Source: Chitinophaga lutea
GTDB taxonomy: Bacteria > Bacteroidota > Bacteroidia > Chitinophagales > Chitinophagaceae
Direction: 5' to 3'
DNA: 64,000 bases
NCBI RefSeq assembly: GCF_003813775.1
Contig: NZ_RPDH01000001.1
Coordinates: 2,480,001 to 2,544,000, forward strand
Shown in pieces: positions 44,013 to 52,800 of the stretch. A program made the position numbers and the translations under genes. The notes under the pieces were generated by a model. That model had not been told where the DNA came from and made no database searches. It saw nothing but the letters and a program-made list of their open reading frames with translations. Every line of letters starts with the position of its first letter. The stretch's first letter is position 1.

Positions 44013-44417
44013 ATGAACGAAGCGAATTCAAATAAAATGAGGATGATCCGTTACTACTTACCCGCGTTAGGATGGATCATCCTCATTCTTTTTTTGTGCA
44101 CGATGCCGGTGCCGGCGGTGAAACCCACTTCATGGCTTGACCTGATCCACCTCGACAAAATCGTGCATTTCTTTTTATTCGGCGGCACCGTTATTTTGCT
44201 GGCGTACGGGTATCACCGGCAGCGCGGGCGCGTCAGTACTTCCGGGCTTTTTTACCTCGCCCTTTTCGTTACGCTCTACGGGCTGGCCATCGAGTTTATC
44301 CAGAAGTATTTCACCGCCAACCGCAGTTTCGAAATCTGGGATGTGGTGGCCGACGGTGCGGGCGCACTGGCCGGCGCGCTGATTTTCGGGCTGATCGGCA
44401 GGCGCTTTCTCAAATAA
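44013..44417 (+). CDS. VanZ-like membrane protein
   Basis: 134 aa, four transmembrane helices (about 11-31, 48-64, 77-96, 111-130) with the VanZ family pattern (DLIHLDKIVHFFLFGGTVILLA, LYGLAIEFIQKYF, FEIWDVVADGAGALAGALI). The start could be 44013 or 44037. VanZ proteins are of unclear function; the original member affects teicoplanin resistance. It is translationally next to gcvH, and the operon ends at a perfect terminator. Confidence 0.9.
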   Translation: MNEANSNKMRMIRYYLPALGWIILILFLCTMPVPAVKPTSWLDLIHLDKIVHFFLFGGTVILLAYGYHRQRGRVSTSGLFYLALFVTLYGLAIEFIQKYFTANRSFEIWDVVADGAGALAGALIFGLIGRRFLK

Positions 44418-44442
44418 TATTTCCGGCTTTCAAAATGATATG

Positions 44443-44470
44443 AATGCACTCAAATTGAGTGCATTTTTTT
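44443..44470 (+). terminator. Terminator of gcvH-vanZ
   Basis: Stem AATGCACTCA / TGAGTGCATT with loop AAT, then TTTTTTT. Confidence 0.88.
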
Positions 44471-44593
44471 TGCGAATTTTTCCCCTCTCTCCGACTTTTT
44501 ATTCGATAATCCCGATACTATTTCAGCTTTCACCAATTTGTTTTGGCGCGTGTTTTTTATGCCGTTAATATTGCCGTTATAGCAGTGTTTATC

Positions 44594-44893
44594 ATGGATA
44601 TTGGTTCACAGATCAGGAAGATTCGCGAAAGCAGAAATGTAACGCAGGAGTATATGGCTTCCCGGTTACAGATCAGCAAAACGTCGTACGGAAATATAGA
44701 AAGGAATATGATCAAAAGGGTAACGCTGCCGATGCTGATGGCTATTGCAAAACTGCTGCACGTGCATTATACGGCTTTGCTGGGGGATGATGCAACGCTG
44801 GAAGCGTCGGGTATAAACGCGTTGCTGGACGGCGTGCATCACCTGCTGGAAAAAATGGACGGCATAGAAAAACAGTTGCAGCGTTTGCAGTAG
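44594..44893 (+). CDS. XRE-family helix-turn-helix regulator
   Basis: 99 aa from the ATG at 44594. A Cro/C1-type helix-turn-helix covers about 4-64 (GSQIRKIRESRNVTQEYMASRLQISKTSYGNIERN), with the recognition helix in SKTSYGNIER. The C-terminal 35 residues are a helix (LLDGVHHLLEKMDGIEKQLQRL), likely for dimerisation. Ligand-free; such short regulators are common as solitary controllers or antitoxins, but no toxin neighbour is visible. In-frame codons further upstream (to 44543) are hydrophobic and probably noncoding. Confidence 0.88.
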   Translation: MDIGSQIRKIRESRNVTQEYMASRLQISKTSYGNIERNMIKRVTLPMLMAIAKLLHVHYTALLGDDATLEASGINALLDGVHHLLEKMDGIEKQLQRLQ

Positions 44894-44904
44894 CTCCGGC
44901 ACGA

Positions 44905-45046
44905 CATCCATTGTTTGTTACACTCCTCAATATAACGGGTTGAAGATGTCTATCTTTCCCGGTTGCTTTGATGGTGGGAAAACATCGTCTTTGATGCGGG
45001 ATATTCATTCCAGTTGTGAAGGGACATCATCCATTGTTTGTTACAC
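44905..45046. repeat. 19-bp direct repeat flanking 104 bases
   Basis: CATCCATTGTTTGTTACAC occurs twice, at 44905-44923 and 45028-45046. The first follows the XRE stop; the second ends one base before the stop codon of the minus-strand DUF5686 gene. The interval holds a weak inverted pair (TTTCCC near 44955 with GGGAAA). Confidence 0.75.
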
Positions 45047-45047
45047 C

Positions 45048-47555
45048 TTAAAACTGCAGGCGGAAACTGCCGAAGATGCCGAAGCGCTTTTCATACGGTT
45101 CGTCGGGCAGCGGTTTGGGGGCGAGGCGCCATACAAAGTCGACCCGGATGAATTTGAGAATGTTCTCCACGCCGGTACCTACTTCGATGTAGGGATTGCC
45201 CTGCAGGGTTTTGAAAGGATAACCTGCGGTCAGGTTCATGTTCCTGTTGGCTTCGGACAAGCGGCCTATCACGCCTTTGGCGGTCCAGAACTGGCGGAAC
45301 TTCAGTTTGCGCACCAGCGGGATGTAATTGAAAATGCCGCTGCCGATGGTGTGCTCCAGGTTGAAGCCAGCATATTCGTCGCTGATGAACTCGTAGCGGT
45401 TCATCATGTTGAACGCGTACTTATTGTAATAGTAGATTTCGTTGCCGGGATGGATTTCCAGCTGGGTATAAGGCAGCGGCGAACCGAAGATCTTACCGCC
45501 GAAGAAATTATAGTACAGTTGGCCGAATGGCGCCAGTTTGATGTAGTCCGACACGGTCAGCGCGGTTTTATGATAGTTGTAGTTGCTCTTCATAAAACCT
45601 TTTACACCGAGGGCGTATTTGAACTCGACAATCGGGTATTTGCTGCCGAGGCTGAAGCGGTAATAATTCCCTTCAAGGAATTCTTCGCGGAAGGCATAAC
45701 GCAGCTTTACGGCCACTTCCATATTGGTCAGCGGGTCGAGGCCCTCGCCGTTATGCGGGAAGAAGTCGCCCGCGGGCAGCGGCGGGAAGGGCAGGAATTG
45801 TTTGTGCGATACCGAGAAGTGATGGGAGAAGCCGGAGAAATATTCTTTATAGAATTCCGCGCGTTTTTCATCGATCAGCATGAACTTCTGCGGGATGTTC
45901 GGCTTACGGATGGCCAGCGAAAAGATGTTATCGGTGCCGACTTCGTCGTAGTAGTTGGCGCCATTGTCCAGGTCGCGGATGAACGAGCCGTACACATACA
46001 TGCGCGGGTGGCGTTTCAGCAGCCAGAGGGCTGATATTTTGCCTTTAAAACGGTCGTCGCCGAAGCCGTACGCGAGATAACCGTTGAGGTAAATGTTTTT
46101 ATTGAATTCCGGGGTGGTGCCCAGGTCGAGCCGCATCCGGAACCCTTCGAGGCTGTTTTGCGAGAACAGGTACCAGTAGGGGCCGAATTCGATCGGGCCC
46201 ACGGGTTTATAGCCGGTGGCGAGGAAGCGGATGGTATTGGAGTATTTCTGGAAGAGGGGGATTTTCTGCAGGGTATCCACCATCTTGTAAATGGCCACCT
46301 CATTTTTGGTCAGCGAATCGTGCCGGTGGGTGGCCCAGAAATCGTCCGGCCGGTTGCGCGCACTGTCTGCCACCACAATGTTCTGAGGGTACCGTTTTTC
46401 GGTGAAGATATTGGTGGCGGCGGTATCGTTTACTTTGATGTTGTTGTAGGAAGTGGTTTTCCGGCCGATGAACTCGATGGTTTTGGTCGGTTTCGGGCTG
46501 GGCGTCCAGAAGTCGACGATAAACTTATCCTTGGCAAGGAACCACCCGCTGCTGTCGGTCATCGGCTTGAACTCCTGCACCAGGCTTATTTTTCGCACGA
46601 AATTGATGTTGGCGTCACCGGGCACCGACAGGCTCATTTTCTGGATGGCGTAGGTGGAATCCTGCACCCATACTTCGCCCACAAAAACGTTCTCGCCTTT
46701 GCGGCGCGGCTCGAAGTTCAGTTTGATGAAGCGCAAGTTATTGACGTACTGTGTATCGGTAATGCGGTAGTGGTAATAGAGGGCGCCGCTGTTATTCACC
46801 GGGCTTACGAAACTCTTGTCGAAAACGGGGATGAAGTTGTCGTACACGTTGATGTTCTGGTACATCCCGCCGAGGAACTTGGTCACGCTTTCGTTATCGA
46901 GCCCCGAGGTGCGGCTGGCCTTGATAACTTCCTTGGTTTTTTTAGGGTCTTTCTGGAAATAGTAGTCGGATATGCTTTCCGTGAGGAATACCGGCAGGAA
47001 GGGCTGGTTTTCAGTAGTGCTGTCGATATTTTTCAGGATGAAGGAAAAGGGTTTGGTGAAGCGGTTTTTGGACAGTTTCACCGTATTGAGGTTTTTAATG
47101 TCCAGCTCGAGTTTATTGTACACCTCGTAGGTATAACTGTCAAGGCGGTCGTAGTTATTGTACGGTTTGCGCCGGATGATCTGCCGCAGCAGGATGAGGG
47201 CGAAATTGACGTTCGCCTTTACCTCGTATTGTTTGAGCGAAACGTCGCCACGGGTGATTTCAAAATTGAGCGTTTGTTCCTTCAGTTGCCGGTTCACAAA
47301 CAGGACCATCCTGCCGTAACCCATGACCCTTACCAGCAGGGAGTCTGACGGAATCGAGGGCAGTTCGAAGAGAAATGCGCCGTTTGCATCGGTGACCATA
47401 CCGGTGTTGGTGCCAACAAACTGCAAGGTGGCAAAGGGAATCAGTTCCTGCGTATGCGCATCCTTTACAATTCCACTGATCTTATATTGAGCGCTAAGGG
47501 GGAAGAAGCTGACGGTACAAATAATCAAAGCTATGGTTCGTTTCCAGCCGGTCAT
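45048..47555 (-). CDS. DUF5686/CarboxypepD-regulatory outer-membrane protein
   Basis: 835 aa. Signal peptide 1-22 (PLSAQ), a carboxypeptidase-D-like beta-sandwich about 24-108 (YKISGIVKDAHTQELIPFATLQF), then the DUF5686 region (LLRQIIRRKPYNNYDRLDSYTYEVYNKLEL, FTKPFSFILKNID) and a C-terminal barrel ending FGIFGSFRLQF with terminal Phe. The family occurs widely in Bacteroidota; its role is not known to me, and an outer-membrane transport or envelope-shaping role is inferred from the fold. A single gene with no near neighbour in its direction. Confidence 0.9.
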   Translation of the reverse strand: MTGWKRTIALIICTVSFFPLSAQYKISGIVKDAHTQELIPFATLQFVGTNTGMVTDANGAFLFELPSIPSDSLLVRVMGYGRMVLFVNRQLKEQTLNFEITRGDVSLKQYEVKANVNFALILLRQIIRRKPYNNYDRLDSYTYEVYNKLELDIKNLNTVKLSKNRFTKPFSFILKNIDSTTENQPFLPVFLTESISDYYFQKDPKKTKEVIKASRTSGLDNESVTKFLGGMYQNINVYDNFIPVFDKSFVSPVNNSGALYYHYRITDTQYVNNLRFIKLNFEPRRKGENVFVGEVWVQDSTYAIQKMSLSVPGDANINFVRKISLVQEFKPMTDSSGWFLAKDKFIVDFWTPSPKPTKTIEFIGRKTTSYNNIKVNDTAATNIFTEKRYPQNIVVADSARNRPDDFWATHRHDSLTKNEVAIYKMVDTLQKIPLFQKYSNTIRFLATGYKPVGPIEFGPYWYLFSQNSLEGFRMRLDLGTTPEFNKNIYLNGYLAYGFGDDRFKGKISALWLLKRHPRMYVYGSFIRDLDNGANYYDEVGTDNIFSLAIRKPNIPQKFMLIDEKRAEFYKEYFSGFSHHFSVSHKQFLPFPPLPAGDFFPHNGEGLDPLTNMEVAVKLRYAFREEFLEGNYYRFSLGSKYPIVEFKYALGVKGFMKSNYNYHKTALTVSDYIKLAPFGQLYYNFFGGKIFGSPLPYTQLEIHPGNEIYYYNKYAFNMMNRYEFISDEYAGFNLEHTIGSGIFNYIPLVRKLKFRQFWTAKGVIGRLSEANRNMNLTAGYPFKTLQGNPYIEVGTGVENILKFIRVDFVWRLAPKPLPDEPYEKRFGIFGSFRLQF

Positions 47556-47970
47556 ACACGAGGCAAATTAGATATTTTCACAGATACAACGTTCAATGAA
47601 GGGTAAAACGACATATTTATAACAAATTTTTATCTTTCCCGGCAGGCTGGATGAAGGGCGCGACCGGTATTATTTGGTGAAATAACGGACCGGTGGCGGC
47701 ATTGTCTGCCGGAGCGCCATTCCGATAGTGCCTTCCGGCGCGATGCATCCTGTAAACAGGTCATACCTTGAGTGGTCTGGAAGCTGCTGGCCATCATGCA
47801 TTCTGCAAACGGAGGCTGCCATCTGCGTTAAATGACATGGCAAAGCCGGCACAGTTCTCCGCTATCCGGGCATTTACCGGTGTAAACCCGGGAAACAGCC
47901 CCAGACACGCCCATATACTATGAATAACGTGCCAAATATTTCATAGCTTTGATGCACAAAGTGCTTTTCT
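47556..47970. other. 415-base intergenic region
   Basis: No supported gene. A 60-codon minus-strand frame at 47670-47852 has no start context, signal or family motif. The left end should hold the DUF5686 promoter (a close match, TAATTTG, near 47566-47572, is one base short) and the right end has the TAGCTTTG element of the next gene. Confidence 0.6.
47944..47951 (+). promoter_or_regulatory. -7 promoter element of the 47971 gene
   Basis: TAGCTTTG matches TAnnTTTG, 19 bases before the ATG. No -33 TTG at the correct distance. Confidence 0.45.
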
Positions 47971-48600
47971 ATGAATGAGCAACAACACCTCGACACCCTG
48001 AGTGATATCAAACGCCTGATGGAGCGGAGCACCCGCTTTATGTCGCTAAGCGGCCTGGGCGGTATTGGCGCCGGGGTGAGCGCGCTGGTCGGCGCTTACT
48101 TTGCCTGGGATCTGCTGAACGATGGAGGTGGCAGGGGAGGCTACGGCTACGAGCGTACCAGCGAAACCGTGCTGGTTTTCCGCCTCATGCTGATTGCCTG
48201 CGCCGTGCTGGTGGCCGCACTGAGCGCCGGTTTCTACTTTACCTGGCGCAAGGCCCGGCAGCAGGGCCTTCCTATCTGGGACGCGTCGGCGCGGAAAGTG
48301 TTCATCAACCTTGCCATCCCCTTGGGAGCCGGTGGCTTTTTTATCCTCGGCCTGCTGGATCTTGGTTACGTAGGCCTTGTAGCCCCTTCGTGCCTGGTGT
48401 TTTACGGCCTCGCACTGGTCAACGCCAGCAAATACACGCTTACGGATATACGTTACCTGGGCTATGTGGAAGTTGTGCTGGGCATCATCGCCCTGTTCAA
48501 CCTGTACAACGGCCTCTTTTTCTGGGCACTCGGTTTTGGTGTGATGCACATTCTGTATGGCGCCATCATGTGGTGGAAATATGAACGAAAAGCCGCCTAA
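47971..48600 (+). CDS. Six-helix inner-membrane protein paired with a winged-helix regulator
   Basis: 209 aa with about six hydrophobic helices (47-65, 73-95, 108-128, 133-150, 160-178, 183-200). It begins with a cytoplasmic helix (EQQHLDTLSDIKRLMERSTRFMSLSGLGGIGAGV). I do not recognise a named family. In this phylum such membrane proteins are often encoded directly before a small winged-helix regulator, as here (14 bases), suggesting they act together. No catalytic motif is visible. Confidence 0.82.
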   Translation: MNEQQHLDTLSDIKRLMERSTRFMSLSGLGGIGAGVSALVGAYFAWDLLNDGGGRGGYGYERTSETVLVFRLMLIACAVLVAALSAGFYFTWRKARQQGLPIWDASARKVFINLAIPLGAGGFFILGLLDLGYVGLVAPSCLVFYGLALVNASKYTLTDIRYLGYVEVVLGIIALFNLYNGLFFWALGFGVMHILYGAIMWWKYERKAA

Positions 48601-48614
48601 CAAATCAGCAAGGT

Positions 48615-48911
48615 ATGAACCCGATCGGTAATCTGAATAAAGTATTTGAAAGCCGCATCCGCCTGGGTGTTATGAGTGTGCTCATGGTCAACGAGGAAGT
48701 GAGCTTCAACGATCTGAAGGAGGTGCTGGAAGTGACGGACGGCAACCTGGCCTCGCATCTGAGCACGTTGGAAGAGAATGCGTATATCAAGGTGCACAAA
48801 GGGTTCATCGGCCGGAAAACGAATACCACCTATTCCATTACCAAAACCGGGGAAAAGGCGTTCAAAGGGCACCTCGCGGCGCTCGAAGCCATGATCAAAT
48901 TCAGCCAGTAA
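48615..48911 (+). CDS. Winged-helix DNA-binding regulator (HTH_34-type)
   Basis: 98 aa. The whole protein is a winged helix: VFESRIRLGVMSVLMVNEEVSFNDLKEVLEVTDGNLASHLSTLEENAYIKVHKGFIGRKTNTTYSITKTGEKAF, with recognition helix in TDGNLASHLSTLEE, like MarR/PadR-related repressors of the HTH_34 family. It lies between the membrane protein and the diacylglycerol kinase gene with gaps of 14 and 9 bases, so it is the middle of a three-gene operon and may regulate that operon. Confidence 0.92.
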   Translation: MNPIGNLNKVFESRIRLGVMSVLMVNEEVSFNDLKEVLEVTDGNLASHLSTLEENAYIKVHKGFIGRKTNTTYSITKTGEKAFKGHLAALEAMIKFSQ

Positions 48912-48920
48912 ATCCTCTTC

Positions 48921-49277
48921 ATGCAAACACTCCGAAACAGGCTGCGCAGCTTCCGTTTCGCCTTTAACGGCATACTGGCCTTCCTGCGCAGCGAGCCCAA
49001 CGGCCGCATTCACCTGGTAGCCACCATCGCAGTGGTTGCACTGGCCAGCTGGCTCGGATGCACCCTCACGGAGTGGGCACTCCTGACCTTCGCCATGGCC
49101 CTCGTCTGGGTCACGGAAATGCTCAACACGGCGATCGAAAAAACAATGGATCTCCTCCATCCCGAACGCCACAGCTCCGTTAAATGGATCAAAGACGTGG
49201 CGGCAGGGGCGGTACTGGTGGCTGCGTTGGCGGCCGCGGTAGTGGGGGGGCTGATTTTTATTCCGAAGTTGATCTGA
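48921..49277 (+). CDS. Diacylglycerol kinase family (DgkA-type) membrane protein
   Basis: 118 aa with three transmembrane helices (about 28-48, 55-70, 92-114). The family motif is in EMLNTAIEKTMDLL (active-site Asn and Glu) with RFAFNGILAFLRSEPNGRIHL before it. Members phosphorylate diacylglycerol or undecaprenol at the inner membrane to recycle lipids. It closes a three-gene operon with the membrane protein and regulator. The region after its stop enters the tandem repeat array. Confidence 0.93.
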   Translation: MQTLRNRLRSFRFAFNGILAFLRSEPNGRIHLVATIAVVALASWLGCTLTEWALLTFAMALVWVTEMLNTAIEKTMDLLHPERHSSVKWIKDVAAGAVLVAALAAAVVGGLIFIPKLI

Positions 49278-49303
49278 ACAGGTCGGGCGCTCCGTAAAGA
49301 AGA

Positions 49304-49753
49304 TTTCCTCCCGAATACCGCAACACTTTCTTCGGCAAATTCAACCTGAAGAAGTAATCGCCAGCGCAAGCATCTTCACTTCCCCCAATCACTTACCGCC
49401 TGCAATCCCCCTAAAAGTGTTTCCTCTCGAAAACCCGAAACAAACCTCTGCCGCAAATTCAACCTGAAGAAGTAATCGCCAGCGCAAGCATCTTTACTTT
49501 CCCCAATCACTTACCGCCTGCAATGCCCCTAAAAGTGTTTCCTCTCGAAAACCCGAAACAAACCTCTGCCGCAAATTCAACCTGAAGAAGTTAACCGTCA
49601 ACGCCAATATCTTCACTCTAAAGACCGCTTACCACCTGCAATGCTCCTAAAAGCGTTTCCTCCGAATACCGCAACAACCTTCTTCCGCAACATTCATCCT
49701 GACAAAGCAAATCTTCCGGGGGCAATACCTTCACTCCAAAAACAACTTACCGT
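49304..49753. repeat. Tandem array of four 116-118 bp noncoding units
   Basis: Unit starts TTTCCTC occur at 49304, 49420, 49538 and 49656 (spacing 116, 118, 118). A second landmark AAATTCAACCTGAAGAAG occurs at 49337, 49455 and 49573, and a degraded form (AACATTCATCCTGAC) near 49689. Units 1 and 2 are almost the same (CAATCACTTACCGCCTGCAAT shared), and units 3 and 4 diverge. 118 is not a multiple of three and no frame is open through the array. The + strand is strikingly poor in G relative to C. It fills the gap between the diacylglycerol kinase and outer-membrane protein genes. It does not have the short-repeat, unique-spacer form of a CRISPR array. Confidence 0.85.
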
Positions 49754-49756
49754 ATA

Positions 49757-49796
49757 AAGCAAGAGGCTGCATCCATTCAGATGCAGCCTCTTGCTT
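49757..49796. terminator. Perfect 16-bp hairpin at end of the repeat array
   Basis: AAGCAAGAGGCTGCAT / ATGCAGCCTCTTGCTT with an 8-nt loop. There is no strong T-run on either side, so termination activity is uncertain; it lies 17 bases after the stop codon of the minus-strand gene. Confidence 0.55.
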
Positions 49797-49812
49797 ATGC
49801 GAAATATCTTGT

Positions 49813-52800
49813 TTAGAAATCTACGCCCATCGCCAGCGTTACCAGCGGCTTGCCGCGGAAGAACCCGGTCATTGGCCAGCCTGCGTCTACTCTCATGAAG
49901 TAGCCCAGCAGCGTGGTTCTGGCGCCGAATCCGTAACCGCCTACAAACGGCCCGAGGAAACCTTCCTTGATGCGCACCACGATGCCGTCCGGCGTGGAGT
50001 AAGTGGTATAGTTGGCGTCTTTGAACGACAGCTTCTGGTTCCATGCCGTACCGATATCGATGAAGGTCATCAGCTGGAAGTTGCGCAAAAATGCGGAGTT
50101 GATGGGCTTATCGAGGAAAGTGGTGAGCACCGGCAGGCGCAGCTCGGTGTTCATCAATACCACGTTGTTGCCGTTTTTGGCATTCTGTTTATATCCGCGC
50201 ATATTCACCGCGAGCGTCTGGTAGGCGTAATTGTCGTTGCCCACTAGGTTGTTGCGGTAGATGTCCGGTTTGATCAGCCAGTTGTCAACACCGCCGAGGA
50301 AATAGATCAGCTTGCGGCTGCCCCAGCTCACGTCTGCGGCAAAACGGGTGGCCCAGATGAAGTTCCGGTGGATCTCAACGTAGTGGCGGATTTCACCGCC
50401 CATATTGTAGGTCAGCTTGCCTTTGGGCGTTACCTTGTTGAACAGGGTGTTGCGGTTGCTTTTGATCTGCGCCAGCAGGTCGCCGTACAGTTTATAGCGG
50501 GTGCCCTTGTAAATATTGATGGCCGGGTTAAGCACATTGTCGTGCACATATTCCAGGCGGCCTATCACAGCGGTTTCCTTGAAGTTCTGCATTTTCAGCG
50601 AAGGCTCGTCGTTGGCGAGCACCACCATTTCGTCTGTGCGGATACCGCCCGTCATGCGGATGCTGCGCACCACATCAAAGGGATACCGCACTTCCAGCTG
50701 GAAGATGTTGGTTTTGTTCTTGATGGGGTAGCCGGCCTCCGTGGAGTCGGTCGATATACCCAGGGTAGCCTTGTCTACCTTCCGGTAGTAGGTGAATTTA
50801 TAATCGAACCTTCTTTTCAGGTACGACATGGAGAACATATATTCCGTACCGTCCAGCGCCAGCGGAATGCGGAACGCGCCGGAAAATTTATAATCTTCCA
50901 TGAGGTCGCTCACGCCGATACGCACCAGGCCGTTCACCGGGTCGTTGAGGCGGATGGGGCTCGACGGCTGGCCGAAATACGGCTGGTACCGGTTCATCAT
51001 CACGGAGTTGTCGAGCTGGGCCACCAGGTAATCGGACGAGAATTTGAGCTTGTAATTGCTCAGCCGTGCCTGTTTCAGTACCGGCGGCTCCTCGCGGCCG
51101 GGTATCAGCTGTTCGGCGGCTTTGGCAGTAGTGTCTACCGGCTCGTTGCCGAACTCGTTCAGGAAAAAGTCGTTTTGTTTGGACGCGGTGTCTTTTTGCT
51201 GGTAGTAGCTGGGCAGCCCGAGTTTCAGGCTGTCTTCATGCATTTTCCGCGCCATGAAAGTAGTGGGCCGTGCCGTTACGTTCCTTCTGCGAAGGGTGTT
51301 GGTATCCACTTTCAGTTTATACAGGCGTTTGTAATCGCCGACCTGTACCACTTCGGAAACGAGCCCCTGGTCGCCGGCGATCCTTGATTCCTTGATACCA
51401 TACTGGTAGTTGGTAACGGGGAATACATAGGTGGAATCGTTGGTGATGGTGATGGCCTGCACGGAATCGGGCGCTGTGCTGCCGTATTCGGCGAGGGCGG
51501 AATCGAGCTCTTCCTTATCGGGATTGTGCAGGATTTCGGCGCCTACGAAAAACAGCGAGTCCACGCCGGCTCTTTCGGCCTTGAAGAAACCTGCATAACG
51601 GTTATTGATGCCATTGGCGTCGCTCACGAATGTGAAGTGGGTGGTATTGTACTGCACCGGCAGGCGTGCGTTGCCGTAGGGCAGGTTGGTGAGCTGCGAC
51701 ACCTGTTTTTCGGACGATTTGTTCCAGTTGTCGATCAGGAATATGTTGTACCGGTTGTGCGGCAGCACGGTATCTGCACTGCGGGCCTTGGGGCCCGGCC
51801 GGTTGGAGGAATAGATGATGCCGCTTTTGCCGGGGAAGGCCACAAACGAAGGGTCGAGGTCGTCGTACACGTCGTTGGTGATCTGCTCGGTTTTACCGTT
51901 GCTGATACTGTAGGTGAAAATATCAGTATGCCCGTTTTTCACGGCAGACAGCAGCAGGGAGTTATCAAACTCGAAGAAATACTTCATGTCGATCACCCGG
52001 TCGAACTGAGGAAGGTCCTGACGGATGGTGATTTTCGAAATGAGGTCGTACACCATGAGTTTGGTTTTGCCTTCGTGCTCGTAAATAATGGCGAGGCGGT
52101 TCCCTTTCTGGTTCCAGGCCAGCAGGGGATAGTTGGGATCGAGTTTGGAGGTAAGCTGGCGTACGCCGCTTTTCAGCAACACCTTGGTGGTGCTCCAGCC
52201 CAGGTTGATTTTTACTTTATAGAGGCCCTTGGTATACTCCACTACGGCATACATGCTGTTTTTAGGATTGGCCTGGTAACGGAAATAATCTTTTTTGCCG
52301 ATTTCGTTGGAGATCACGCCCGTACCGCGGGTAACCTGGCGGCGGCGGCGGTTGTCCTGCTGGTAGCGCCGCAGGTTATAGGTCATGAAATCTTTCATGG
52401 CATTTTTGGGCGTCATATGCAGCACCTGTTCAAAGCCTTTTTTGAGCCCGCGGTTGATGCGGGTGATGTACATGAGATAAGGCACCGCGTCTTTGCCGTA
52501 CTTGCTTTCCACGTAATACCAGAAAGCCTGGCCGGCCAGGAGGGGTTTATCGAAAGCGAGCTGGTTGAAAGTGGAATATTTGCCGGAAAGCAGGGTCGAT
52601 TTCAGTTCGTCGTCGAGCTTGGCCGTCCAGTTTTCGGCGGCGTAGGCGATGAACCCGTCGGTAAACCAGTTGGGGAAGTCGATCAGTACGGCGTTGCCGG
52701 CAAATTCCCCGATGTCTTCCCCGAACAGGAGGGTTTCGAGCATTACCCGGGCAATGCCCTGGCGGATCTGGCGGCGGAGGTTGGCGTGGTCGCCGTCGAA

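Noticed and set aside
46158..47348. 396-codon open frame antisense to DUF5686
   Set aside because: Same reason; the opposite strand has signal, domain and C-terminal barrel features.
47670..47852. 60-codon minus-strand frame in the gap after DUF5686
   Set aside because: No start context, signal or domain, and composition unlike neighbouring genes.
49304..49753. Tandem repeats considered as a CRISPR array
   Set aside because: Units are 116-118 bases with no short conserved repeat and unique spacer alternation, and no cas genes are nearby.
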